From the NCBI GenBank assembly GCA_032164295.1, contig JAJHTX010000002.1, positions 992,001 to 1,056,000 of the forward strand: DNA of 64,000 bases. Reading direction: 5' to 3'. Under the pieces are notes generated by a model. That model saw only the letters and a program-made list of their open reading frames with translations, ran no database searches and was not told where the DNA came from. The number at the start of each line of letters is the position of its first letter. Within the stretch, counting starts at the first letter, position 1. Shown here in pieces: positions 47,007 through 57,823 of the stretch. Made by a program: the position numbers and the translations under genes. The stretch is from Inonotus obliquus (Eukaryota > Basidiomycota > Agaricomycetes > Hymenochaetales > Hymenochaetaceae).

Positions 47007-48374
47007 TGAAGAGAACTACGTGCGGCTGAGCTCAGTATCAACCCCGGTATCCCATTCTACGCTTACCCCATGCTATGGTACGGTCCCATCTACACCTTAC
47101 AGTATCTACCAGCACACCTAGAGAAACCGTTGGTCCCATTTCTCAAAGTACCGAACGCCGAGAGTACCGGTACCGAGCGCCAAGAAACCCGGTACCGAGA
47201 ATACCGAGAGTACCGAGTGCCGAGAAACCCGGTACCGAGACAAATTGACAAATTGACATGCTCTCATGACATGGATCGGACGTCTCCCTCTCTGGTATTC
47301 ATTCCTGATGGTTGGACTATGCATGCCGGTTCTTTGGAAAAGCTCAGGGTCAGTATCCATTAAGGTTTTCAGGTCCGGTACCACCAGGAACGTGTCGGTA
47401 TCAATCAGCAGGGGCGCATATCTCTTGTCCTGAGGACTTTTCATCCAGGGGTACTATATGCTACGTTTTCATTGGTATCTTGTCCTCCCTAACCCTTTCT
47501 TGTTGTCCCCCTGATGGCGCTGCAATGTTCACTTTCCTTGTTACATTTTCTTCAGACTTTTCTTTGTTTTGATCTTCCTTTCTACTTTCTCCTTTTGGAT
47601 TTATGAGCTAACTACAGTACAGTAGTATAAATATCTCCTCCTGTACGTAGTAGCTCTCCAGGTAATCTTAGGAGCTAGCCTCTAGCGTGAGGGCTCAGGT
47701 TTCCTCACCCCCTTCTCAGTTCCGTCTCAGTCTCCTCTCAAGCTTCGTCTCAGTCCCATCCTAGTTCCGTCTCAAGTGAACCTTCGGAGTTAGCCTCCCG
47801 TGTGAGGGCTCAGGTTTGCTTCCCAGTCCAGTCGACATCTTCATCCACCAGTCTCTCCCATCCAGTTTCTTGCTATACCACCCCGTGCCAGTTGTTTTCT
47901 TGCAGTACCGACGTGTACCGACGTTTTTCCCACGGTACCGACGTTTTGTTATCCTTTGTATTCTGCACATCCACCTTTTGTTTCTGTACTGAGCTTTTGT
48001 TTTACAACGTTTCTGCACATACCGATCCCGTTCGTTTAAGTACCGACCTGTACCGACATTTTTCCCACGGTACCGACCCCTTTCTTTCTGTACCGACCTG
48101 TACCGAGGTTTTTCCCACGGTATTAGACTCTTGTTTTGCTACGTTCTCTCCCATACCGACCTGTACCGAAGTTTTTCCCACATTCTAACCTGTCCTTTTC
48201 ATACCAGAATCACATACCCTTCACTTCCGGCCCATCCATTAACTCCCCCTTTTCATAGACAACAAGTACCGTGACCGTACTGGTTAAGTACCGGCACGTA
48301 TTAGCCCTCCCCCACTTAAAACCATACACCCCTCGTCTCGGTATTTCGGTACCGGACGCGATCTCGCACATTTA
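47007..48374 (+). repeat. 5' LTR of the Gag-only element
   Basis: 1,368 bp, begins TGAAGAGAAC. Very rich in GGTACC and CGGTA words. Four imperfect repeats of a unit containing GTACCGACCTGTACCGA then TTTTTCCCACGGTACCGA lie between 47910 and 48185. Confidence 0.95.
47910..48185 (+). repeat. four imperfect repeats of a TACCGAC..TTTTTCCCACGG unit in the LTR
   Basis: Units containing GTACCGA, TGTACCGA and TTTTTCCCAC(GG) start near 47910, 48038, 48098 and 48151. The same set lies in the 3' LTR about 4,471 bp away. This could be a set of binding sites or an enhancer. It is observed directly; function is unknown. Confidence 0.85.
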
Positions 48375-48376
48375 TC

Positions 48377-48392
48377 TGGAGCCCACCGCGAG
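48377..48392 (+). promoter_or_regulatory. candidate tRNA primer-binding site
   Basis: TGGAGCCCACCGCGAG starts with TGG, as expected for a site complementary to a tRNA 3' CCA end. It lies 2 bp beyond the LTR repeat. The tRNA is not identified. Confidence 0.5.
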
Positions 48393-48643
48393 GGAGGGTT
48401 TTCAAGGTGTCTTGTTGTCTAATTGATTATTCTGACTACTCCCTTTCATTCCCTTTCAATACCGACAGTTTGTTTTGTCCAGTTCATCTCTGTAAAAGTC
48501 TCGGCAGACCGGTACCTCGGTACCGGACAGTAGCATTTATTCTTATTATCGCTTCACAGTCTCCCAATCATTTAGTCTCACTCTTTTTCAGTTCGTATTT
48601 CACCCCGTGATTGTTTCTAGAGTTATACCCCCACTCGAGCAAG

Positions 48644-51103
48644 ATGGTAGGACGTCCTCCTAGACGCAGAACCGAAGATGCTCCTTCGTTCGATGGTACC
48701 AAACCACGAGAACTGCCCCGGTACCTTGAAGACATAGAGTACCTAGCTGCCGAGTACAACCTAGACCCAGCCCAGACGATTTGGTATGCCAGATACTATG
48801 CTTCTCGCACTGTAGCCGAGCTTTGGAAGACCTCTCTGGACGTGTCAGATACCAGTACCGACTGGTCCAAGGCCAAGGCAGCAATCATGTCATTTTACCC
48901 GATATTGTCTGAAGGAGCCCGGTATACTCGAGAAGATGTTGCCCAGCTTGTAGAGTTCTGGAGATGCAAAGGGATCAAGACACGACTCGATCTGGCCCAG
49001 TACCGGAACGAATTCTTTGTGCGTTGGAGCTACCTGAAGAGTCTCGGTACACTCTCGGTAGAGGAAGCAGCCCGGTACTACTTCTCAGTATTCACCGGTA
49101 GCCTTCGGGATCGCATCCATTTACGTCTCGAGACAAAAGAAGCCGATCCCCAGCCTGGAACGACGTATACAGTGGAGCAGATCCATAAGCACGCCGATTA
49201 TGTCCTCGGTATCGACTTTTTCGATGAATCACCTTGTACCGGATTATGTAATGCTGAGTCGCAGCCAGTCAAGGAGGAGCCGGAGCTTGGTACACTCTGG
49301 AAGACGTTGCAGGTCCTTCAGTTACAGGTAGAGGAACTGGAGCAGGAGCAGCAGTTGTTACTGGAACCAGTGGAGTTGCCTTCGGTAAACGTAGTTGTGG
49401 CCCATTCACCTCCGGTATCAGTCTCGGTACCGATCCAGCAACGCCGAGAGTCCCCAGTTGCAAGGCAGAGAATTGCAGAGGAGGTAGGAGATGATCAGGA
49501 GGTCATTAGGTTGGAGATTCTGCTTGAGGAGGCTCGAAGGAAGGCAGAGGAAGCACGCAGGAGGAAGTACCGGAGTGCCGAGAGATCACAAGTACCGGAG
49601 TACCGGAGCGCCGAGAGATCATCCATACCGGAGTACTACTATATGGAGGACACGTCTCCCAGCAGAGTCTTAGCAATGCCGGACCCACTCCCGAAACCCA
49701 AAGAAGATGTGTACGAGCCCTCGGTAGCTGGCTGGAAGTCTCCGGTACTGGCCCCGGTAGATCAGCCTCTTGGATCTGGGCTTACGGTATCTCAACGCGA
49801 GTTGTTGGCGTTGTCGCAGGAGCTTAGAAGGCAGATGAGCGAGTTGGTTTCAGTTGAGTGTGGAGGTCCCAGGAGTGCGTATACAGTTGGTACCGAGGCA
49901 GCAGGAGAGCCGTCAGAGAAGGAAGAAGATCTCCCGGTACTCAGCTCCAGGTCGTTAGTTGAAGAAGGACCAGCAGATTCGGTTGCAGGAGGAGACGTGT
50001 TAGGTCAGGAAGTAATGCAGTGTCTAGAAGGCATACGTCTGGTGGACGAGCATCGAGTATCGATCGGAATTGAGGTGCACAGCCACGTACCGGACCCTGG
50101 TATCAGTCAGGATATGGATCCAGCTGACGACTCGTTAGTGTCATCGGTGGCTCCGGTACCAGTCATTCCAGTGCCAGATGAAATTGTCAAGTCCCCGGTA
50201 TCAATCGTTCCAGTGCAGGATGCAATCGTCGAGGCCCCGGTACATGCTCTAGATTTTTCGGTACCTGTTCTCCCAGTCATTGGCATTGTTAGGAAGGCCC
50301 CCGCTTCAATCTTCTGTCTAGTTGGCACTCATCCTCAGGTTTTGGATCCAGTGTACGAATTTCGGAAGGCATTTACTGGTTGCTCCCCCACGCGCGTCTT
50401 GTCACCCGGGATTCCTCAGCCTCTCGGTACCGAGCACAGCCACATCGAGTCGGTAGACGCCAGCCATTCGGACTATGGTACTAGGAAGAATTCATCCCTG
50501 GAGTCTCAGGTCAGCCGTACGACATCTACTGGAACTAGTAGAGCTTCTATTGGTATTGGAGGAGTCGCACGTTTTGGCTTATTCGATCGATTTCCGGTAC
50601 CGGTACCGGTACTTTTCTCTCGGCATCGGTACCAACCCCCTGGTATTGGCTCAGTAGTTCGTTCAGTGGTGGCAGCAGCTCTTGAAACTCATTCTACGAC
50701 CCATCGAAGCATTTCCGGTACTTCAGTAAGGGCTCTCGAGTTGGGAAATGTGGTGACCGTAAAGTCTACAAGCACCAAGGAGTCATCGGTATTTGGTACA
50801 CGTGATGGACTATGGTTCAAGGACGACTATGGCTTGCTCATTTTAGGACAACTCAGCCAGACGTTCCCTGCCAACCCGGGCAAGCAACTAGCGACGGCTC
50901 GCAGCAGCTACCGGTACCAGAGTACTGCGCAAGACTCTCTCCTGTTCTCAGTACCGCCTCGGTACCGCTTACATAAGCTCGGTACCGGACGGGGCTATTG
51001 TATCAATGGTGGAACATACCTCGGTATGGCTGTGGACTGGTTGCTACCCCTTTCCCAGCTATTCTTTCTTCTATTCCACCCTCTCCTTTCTGATTATGGA
51101 TAA
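48644..51103 (+). CDS. gag: Gag-like protein of the non-autonomous element
   Basis: 819 residues from the ATG at 48644, preceded by GCAAG; an upstream in-frame ATG at 48611 exists. The N-terminal 200 residues resemble basidiomycete Ty3-type Gag: SFDGTKPRELPRYLEDIEYLA, TVAELWKTSLDV, DWSKAKAAIMSFYP. Next comes a short acidic coiled coil (WKTLQVLQLQVEELEQEQQ, and later RLEILLEEARRKAEEARRRKY). The remainder is Ser/Pro/Val-rich, disordered and probably hypervariable. No CCHC zinc knuckle and no protease, RT or integrase follows. It is unbroken, in contrast to all other transposon frames here. It presumably packages its RNA in particles made with enzymes from another element. Confidence 0.85.
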   Translation: MVGRPPRRRTEDAPSFDGTKPRELPRYLEDIEYLAAEYNLDPAQTIWYARYYASRTVAELWKTSLDVSDTSTDWSKAKAAIMSFYPILSEGARYTREDVAQLVEFWRCKGIKTRLDLAQYRNEFFVRWSYLKSLGTLSVEEAARYYFSVFTGSLRDRIHLRLETKEADPQPGTTYTVEQIHKHADYVLGIDFFDESPCTGLCNAESQPVKEEPELGTLWKTLQVLQLQVEELEQEQQLLLEPVELPSVNVVVAHSPPVSVSVPIQQRRESPVARQRIAEEVGDDQEVIRLEILLEEARRKAEEARRRKYRSAERSQVPEYRSAERSSIPEYYYMEDTSPSRVLAMPDPLPKPKEDVYEPSVAGWKSPVLAPVDQPLGSGLTVSQRELLALSQELRRQMSELVSVECGGPRSAYTVGTEAAGEPSEKEEDLPVLSSRSLVEEGPADSVAGGDVLGQEVMQCLEGIRLVDEHRVSIGIEVHSHVPDPGISQDMDPADDSLVSSVAPVPVIPVPDEIVKSPVSIVPVQDAIVEAPVHALDFSVPVLPVIGIVRKAPASIFCLVGTHPQVLDPVYEFRKAFTGCSPTRVLSPGIPQPLGTEHSHIESVDASHSDYGTRKNSSLESQVSRTTSTGTSRASIGIGGVARFGLFDRFPVPVPVLFSRHRYQPPGIGSVVRSVVAAALETHSTTHRSISGTSVRALELGNVVTVKSTSTKESSVFGTRDGLWFKDDYGLLILGQLSQTFPANPGKQLATARSSYRYQSTAQDSLLFSVPPRYRLHKLGTGRGYCINGGTYLGMAVDWLLPLSQLFFLLFHPLLSDYG

Positions 51104-51477
51104 TTTTGAACTTCTACTTCTGAAATCCGTTTGCACGGTCGGTATTTGATTGTTTTACCTTCTGTACCTATACCCCCATCCCATTCTCAAATTATCTTAT
51201 ACATTCTTCCACTGTCTCACTTATTCACGTTCTTCTGTCCTTTGTTCGAATTTCGGTATTGGTTCCTATTCGATGACACTGCAGTTGCATTCCACTGCCA
51301 CTCCCCGTACTGAAGCTTACTAATCACTGGTACCGGCAATGCCGAGTCGACTCGATGATGGATTGGGTTGGAGGAAGGACTCTTTGGCTTACCTCTCCTT
51401 GTGCCGCCTCACGTTACCGATGCACCTTGGCTTTGGAGGATGACTGAGGACAGTCACTATTTAAAGTGCCGGGGAGA

Positions 51478-52845
51478 TGAAGAGAACTACGTGCGGCTGA
51501 GCTCAGTATCAACCCCGGTATCCCATTCTACGCTTACCCCATGCTATGGTACGGTCCCATCTACACCTTACAGTATCTACCAGCACACCTAGAGAAACCG
51601 TTGGTCCCATTTCTCAAAGTACCGAACGCCGAGAGTACCGGTACCGAGCGCCAAGAAACCCGGTACCGAGAATACCGAGAGTACCGAGTGCCGAGAAACC
51701 CGGTACCGAGACAAATTGACAAATTGACATGCTCTCATGACATGGATCGGACGTCTCCCTCTCTGGTATTCATTCCTGATGGTTGGACTATGCATGCCGG
51801 TTCTTTGGAAAAGCTCAGGGTCAGTATCCATTAAGGTTTTCAGGTCCGGTACCACCAGGAACGTGTCGGTATCAATCAGCAGGGGCGCATATCTCTTGTC
51901 CTGAGGACTTTTCATCCAGGGGTACTATATGCTACGTTTTCATTGGTATCTTGTCCTCCCTAACCCTTTCTTGTTGTCCCCCTGATGGCGCTGCAATGTT
52001 CACTTTCCTTGTTACATTTTCTTCAGACTTTTCTTTGTTTTGATCTTCCTTTCTACTTTCTCCTTTTGGATTTATGAGCTAACTACAGTACAGTAGTATA
52101 AATATCTCCTCCTGTACGTAGTAGCTCTCCAGGTAATCTTAGGAGCTAGCCTCTAGCGTGAGGGCTCAGGTTTCCTCACCCCCTTCTCAGTTCCGTCTCA
52201 GTCTCCTCTCAAGCTTCGTCTCAGTCCCATCCTAGTTCCGTCTCAAGTGAACCTTCGGAGTTAGCCTCCCGTGTGAGGGCTCAGGTTTGCTTCCCAGTCC
52301 AGTCGACATCTTCATCCACCAGTCTCTCCCATCCAGTTTCTTGCTATACCACCCCGTGCCAGTTGTTTTCTTGCAGTACCGACGTGTACCGACGTTTTTC
52401 CCACGGTACCGACGTTTTGTTATCCTTTGTATTCTGCACATCCACCTTTTGTTTCTGTACTGAGCTTTTGTTTTACAACGTTTCTGCACATACCGATCCC
52501 GTTCGTTTAAGTACCGACCTGTACCGACATTTTTCCCACGGTACCGACCCCTTTCTTTCTGTACCGACCTGTACCGAGGTTTTTCCCACGGTATTAGACT
52601 CTTGTTTTGCTACGTTCTCTCCCATACCGACCTGTACCGAAGTTTTTCCCACATTCTAACCTGTCCTTTTCATACCAGAATCACATACCCTTCACTTCCG
52701 GCCCATCCATTAACTCCCCCTTTTCATAGACAACAAGTACCGTGACCGTACTGGTTAAGTACCGGCACGTATTAGCCCTCCCCCACTTAAAACCATACAC
52801 CCCTCGTCTCGGTATTTCGGTACCGGACGCGATCTCGCACATTTA
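51478..52845 (+). repeat. 3' LTR of the Gag-only element
   Basis: Begins TGAAGAGAAC directly after a GGGGAGA purine tract; matches 47007-48374. Confidence 0.95.
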
Positions 52846-53225
52846 CCGGTATTGATACCAGTAGTCGTTGATATTGTCTTTATAGTACTCACCTCTCATC
52901 TCACAACTAGTCTCATCCTCTACTCATCCTCTACTCATCTTCTCCACTGCTTTGTTCTCACTACCGTGATATCGAACGACAAATGTCTTGATATCAACAA
53001 ATTTGTCTCGGTATTGACCGCCTCCTGATACTTCGCCTCTTGAGCGGTCACCTAGGATCCCCTCCCCTGTACTTATCTATCTAGCCAGGCCCTACTATCT
53101 CTCTCGACGTCCTGTCTGTGACAGTACAACTTAGTACCGCCACATACTGGCCCTCTCAATGCACCTAAATTGTATCCCCCTTGTCTAGTACTTCTGATAC
53201 TGGCTGCGTTTTCGCACAATCACCG
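52846..53225 (+). mobile_element. 3' end of an older related LTR
   Basis: About 53115-53220 aligns with the last ~120 bp of the young LTR: AGTACCG, a CCCTC block, then TCTAGTACTTCTGATACTGG and TTTTCGCACA. It is diverged in many positions. Together with 45925-47006 it suggests that the young element landed inside an older family member. Confidence 0.55.
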
Positions 53226-54063
53226 CTTGAGTTTCTTTCCTACAATTCTTTATTCTAATGCTATTATTATAACTTTGTGTACAACTTCACCATCTGCTCT
53301 GCCACTCTTCTGATCTTCTCAGGCTGGCATTTATATATAGTTGCACTTCCTCTAACTTGATTCAGTAAGTTACTTTCTCAATACTTTATGATCTTTATGC
53401 TTATTAACATAAAGAGTATTTATAGAGACAACTATAATGATCGAGAAGAAGTGGGTCGAGTAGGTACTGGTGCTTGTTACTAAACAAGTTATTCTCAAGG
53501 CTTGATAGTAAGCTTGGCACTTTCAATTGGCTTTTGATTTACTAACTTGTGTGTAGAATTACTGTGGTGTCCAATATTCTTTATTTTTTCCCTTTTTAAT
53601 ATTCTGCTATGTTTTTGCTTCTAATAATGTAAAGTGTGCCAATATTACAATTATTTATGTCCAGGCAATATTCTGGCCTGACATTTGCCCAATACTTGAA
53701 TATCAACTATCTCCAGTTGCAAACTTCCTAAAAAAATCCTCCTGAAGAGCTGATATTTAATTATTCTAGAAGAATATTGATATGTTAGCTTGCTGCTTTT
53801 TTTTGTGCCTTGTTCTTATTACATAAGTGATCAGCTTCAATGTTTGCATCTTCAAGTAAGTTTGCTGTCGACTCCTTTCTTTGTTACTCACTATGTCCTT
53901 CATACTCCCTTCCTTCTTTACTGTACCTAATATTCTTGACTGGCAGCAAATTGTTTTTCCTACTTCTCAATTTGTTCTATTAACCTCTGATTATGATATT
54001 CTCTCTGCAATTTATATTGTTAAAGTTGATCCAGGTAGGTGCCCTTTCTAATATGTCTGTTAA
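53226..54063. other. AT-rich segment with no recognisable feature
   Basis: About 840 bp of AT-rich sequence. No coding frame above 60 codons and no repeat of the kinds described here were recognised. Confidence 0.5.
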
Positions 54064-55690
54064 ATGTGCGAGATTGCATCCAGTACTGAAAAACTGAGAC
54101 AAGGGATGCATAGTTTAAGAGAGGGAGGGTTAATATGTGCTGGTACTTAACTAGTATGGTCACAGTACTTATTGTCTATGAGGAGAGGGTGATATCAGTC
54201 TGGCTGGAAGAGAAGAGAATGAGATCTTAGTATGTAATGAGAGGGTTAATACCATGGGAAAAAATGTTGGTACAGGTTAGTATAGCAAGGAAACAGCTAG
54301 TACAGGATGGTACAATAAGATTGAACAAGGTGGTCGAAATAGACAGAGACAGAGCTAAACACAATGAGCTAGTACCATGGAAAAAATGTTGGTATAGGTT
54401 GGTACTACTAAAAGATAGCTAGCATAGTAAATGTGTGAGAACGTGGCTAGTATTGGAGGTACCAGTCAAGGAGTGTATAGTATAAAAAAGAGAGAGGGCC
54501 AAATGAGGCTGTACTTATCCAGTACGCTTACAGTACTTGTTGTCTAAAGAAGGGAGATATAAAGGAAGTTAAAGGAATAATAGAAAGGGGTGCTGGACCA
54601 GTTAGATATTAGGAGGAATGTGTTCTTGTCCAGAATCAAGAGGGTTGATACTATAGGAAAAATGTTTGTACAGGTTGGTACTTGAACGAACAGGATCGGT
54701 AGGTGAAGAAACATTGTAAAACAAAAGGTTTGTACAGAAACAAAAGGTGGATGTGCAGAATATGAAGGATAACAAAAGGTTGGTACCATGGGAAAATCGT
54801 CGGTACAGGTCGGTACCACAAGAAAACAACTAGTACAGGGTGGTATAGTAAGAAACAAAATGGAGGAGACTGGTGAATAAAAGTGTCAACTAGACTGGGA
54901 AGCAAAGCTGAGCCCTTGCATAAGAGGCTAACTCTTGAGGTTCACTTGAGACAGAACTGAGATGGGATCGGGATGGAACTTGAGACAAAACTGAGACAGA
55001 ACTGAAAAGAGAGTGAGAAAACCCAAGCCCTCACGCTAGAGGCTAGCTTCTAAGATTACCTGGAGAGCTACTATATACAGAAGGAGATATTTATGCTACT
55101 GTACTATAGTCAGCTCATAATTCCAAAAGGAGAAAGTAGAAAAGAAAATTGAAACATAGAAAAGTCTAAAAAAAAATATCATAAGAAGAATGAATACAAT
55201 AGAGCTATCAGAGAACAACAAGAAAGAGTTAGGGAGAACAAGATACTAATGAAAATGTAGCACATAGTATCTCTGGATGAAAAGTCCTCAGGACAAGAGA
55301 TTTGCATCTCTACCAATTGATATCGATGTGTTTTAGGTGGTACTGGACCTAAAAACCTTAACAGATACTGACCCTGAGCTTCTTCAAAGAACTGGCACGC
55401 ATAGTTCAACTATCAGGAATGAATAGAGAGAGAGATGTCTGATCCATGTCACGAGAGTATGTCAAATTGTTAAAATATCTTGGTACCAAGTTTCTTAGCA
55501 CCCAGTACTCTCAGCACTCTCGGTACCGGGTTTCTTGGCGCTTGGTACTGGTACTCTCGGCATTTGGTATCTTGAGAAATAGGACAGATGGTTTCTTTGG
55601 GTGTGCTGATTGATACCGGAAGATATAGATGAGACTGTACTATAGCATAAGATAAGTATGGAATAAGATACCAGGCTTGAAACTGAGCTC
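54064..55690 (-). mobile_element. decayed LTR copies of the GGTACC family, inverted
   Basis: The region is made of minus-strand, diverged LTR-like sequence. Frames at 54602-54829 (-) still read FSCGTDLYRRFSHGTN, matching the LTR shadow frame FSCSTDVYRRFSHGTD. GAGGGAGGGTTAATATG at 54120 and GTACTTAACTAGTATGG match the inverted LTR end; a similar one at 54480-54560 suggests two copies side by side. The LTR start region is seen at 55180-55690. Its GGTACC words are largely mutated to GGTACA, AGTACC or similar. Confidence 0.75.
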
Positions 55691-56263
55691 AGCCGTATGT
55701 AGTTCTCTTCAATGAGATGGTATAATAAAAGAATAGATAAGATTGACTGGAGAATGAAGGTGTTGACTGGACTGGGAAGCAAACCTGAGCCCTCACACAA
55801 GAGGCTAACTCTGAAGGTTCACTAGGGCAGAACTGAGACAGAACTTGAGATAAAGCTGAGATGAGACTGAGAAGGGGTGAGGAAATATTAATACTGCTAT
55901 ACTGTAGTTAGCTCATAAGTCCAAAAGGAGAAAGTAAAAAGGAAGATCAAAGTACAGAAAAGTCTGAAGAAAATTGTCATAAGAAGAATGAATACAGCAG
56001 AGCTATCAGGGGGACAACAAGACACTAATGAAAACATAGCATATAGTACCGCTGGATGAAAAGTCTTCAGGACAAGAGATCTGCACCCCCATTGATCGAT
56101 ACTGATGTGTTTTGGGTGGTACTGGATCTGAAAACCTTAACAGATACTGACTCTGAGCTTCTCCAAAGAACTGGCATGCATAGTCCAACCATCAGGAATG
56201 AATACCAGAGAGAGAGAGACATCTGATCTATGTTATGAGAGCATGTTGAATTGTCAAAACTCT
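55690..56263 (-). mobile_element. second, partial decayed LTR of the same family, inverted
   Basis: Another minus-strand LTR fragment repeats the LTR middle: a frame reading MDYACQFFGEAQSQYLLRF at 56188-56006 matches MDYACRFFGKAQGQYPLRF in the young LTR. It ends in GAGAGCATGTTGAATTGTCAAAA at 56263, where a copia LTR remnant begins. Confidence 0.7.
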
Positions 56264-56318
56264 CTACCTTTTATGCTTATCCACTGCATATAGTGTGTTC
56301 AGGTTACTGCTGCTTACA
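56264..56318 (+). repeat. truncated 5' LTR of the copia element
   Basis: CTACCTTTTATGCTTATCCAC and GTGTGTTCAGGTTACTGCTGCTTACA match the last 55 bp of the 3' LTR (61010-61064). Confidence 0.75.
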
Positions 56319-56331
56319 GGTTATATGAGCC
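56319..56331 (+). promoter_or_regulatory. half-tRNA-type primer-binding site of the copia element
   Basis: GGTTATATGAGCC follows the LTR end. It resembles the complement of the initiator-tRNA anticodon arm (GGTTATGAGCC) with two extra bases, as known for copia-type elements that prime from a cleaved tRNA-iMet. Confidence 0.5.
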
Positions 56332-57079
56332 TTGTGCTCTGAGTCACACACATACACTGTTGCTTCTGAGTGAGAATCAGTTCACATTAAGTTCTGAGTT
56401 TATTGGATCACCTCTGGCTTTTATAAATCACCTCTGGGCTATTTTGAAGCTTTCTTATTGCTCTCTGCCACTTCTGTGATATTGGAAATTGATTCTGGCC
56501 CCTCCAGATATCTGAATTGCAATATCTTTGTATTCAGCCATCTGATCCTGCTCAAATTCTGCACATGCTTGATCTATGGCCACCTACTATTGTGCAAAAG
56601 GGCTCTCTAATCAACCTTGATCTTGTTAAGTTAAAGATACAGCAATTTTTGTATTTCATACTGTCAAGCTTTTATTGCACCTGCACACATTTTTGCCTAT
56701 TGCAGCACATGAGGTGCATACTGACTCTTGCATCATTCTGTCTATCCATTCTGTTGCTATATCGATTTTTGTCATTTGCCACTGTTCTTTGCAGTTAGAG
56801 TACAGCCTTTACATCCAATTGTTATTGTTGGATCAGGGAATCCTACAGACTTTGAAGCTTGTCTGCCCAGCCTTAGTTTGCTGATGCCTTGTCTTGCAGG
56901 TAAACCTGTGTATACTTCACAACACAGAGTGCTCTGTAGCTACCACTGACTGTATTTGAATAAGTGCCCATTCTATCCCTACTTCAATTTTGCTCATATC
57001 TCATCTCTCTCTTATCTGATTACGTTCCTGTTTTATGCACTAGCTCTTGCACATGCCAATTACCTCCCTACCAAGTGCC

Positions 57080-57790
57080 ATGGCCGATCCTGCAGGTGCT
57101 GACTCACAATCAGCATTTGTGAAGCTGGACACATCCAACTATGCAACTTGGGAGTTTGACATGCAGGTCTTCCTGCAGACCAAGATGCTGCAGCAGCTTG
57201 TCAGTGGTCAGGGGAAGCAAACTGATGAGGAGAACAAGCCTGAACTAGCCACATAGCAGGTAAAGGCTGAGCATGTGGCTGGTCTTATCTATCAGAATAT
57301 AGACCAGAGCATGCAGATCCTTGTTAGAGAGAACATCTCAGACTCTATTGAGATGTGGAGTGCACTCAAGAAGCTGCATAAGCAGAACAACCCCACTGTG
57401 TGCTTTCTGGCCTACCACTCCTTCCTGTCCATTCAGAAGCAAGAGAATGAGTCACTCAAGCAGCTCACCTTCAGAGTTGAAAAGGGCATTGCATGATGTC
57501 AGAAATACTTGCAAAGCAGACCTCACATTAGAGAAGTTTGAGGAAGAGCTTGTATGTACCATCCTATGTTGTTCTCTGCCTGAGGAGTTCTCTTCCTTCA
57601 GATCTGCTATCCTTCTCAAGCCTGACTTTGGCCGGGAGGCACTCAAGTCAGCTCAGAAACACTCTAAGGACTTTACTTGTAAGTTCTGTGGCATTAGGGT
57701 ACATGCAGAGACAACCTACTTCAAGGAGCAGAATGCAAGTAAGGCAGTGGGCAGAGATCAAGGACAAGAAGGGAAAGAAGAGACAGAAGT
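57080..57790 (+). pseudogene. gag: copia gag remnant
   Basis: From the ATG at 57080, frames carry FVKLDTSNYATWEFDMQVFLQ and SIEMWSALKKLHK with the UBN2-type Gag pattern. A stop (57254-57256) and a frame change after 57495 break it. A CKFCGIRVHAET segment near 57680 may be the zinc knuckle. Confidence 0.78.
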
Positions 57791-57823
57791 AGAAGGCCAA
57801 TATTACTCAGGAGGAAGACTCTG

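Larger units (their letters stand above)
47007..52845 (+). mobile_element. intact, young, Gag-only LTR retrotransposon rich in GGTACC motifs
   Basis: The element is 5,839 bp. Both LTRs (47007-48374, 51478-52845; 1,368 bp) match along their whole length at the offset of 4,471 bp; the line-by-line comparisons I made found no difference. CCGG(T) flanks both ends at 47003-47006 and 52846-52849, consistent with a 4-5 bp target duplication. A primer-binding-like TGGAGCCCACCGCGAG (48377-48392) follows the 5' LTR and a GGGGAGA purine tract precedes the 3' LTR. Between them lies one open reading frame, a Gag, and no protease, RT or integrase. It must therefore be mobilised in trans. The identical LTRs mean recent insertion. 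Confidence 0.9.

Noticed and set aside
47070..48188. Several frames of 85-128 codons in the LTR, repeated at 51541-52659
   Set aside because: They are in repeated LTR sequence on both strands with no domain; the duplication explains their apparent conservation.
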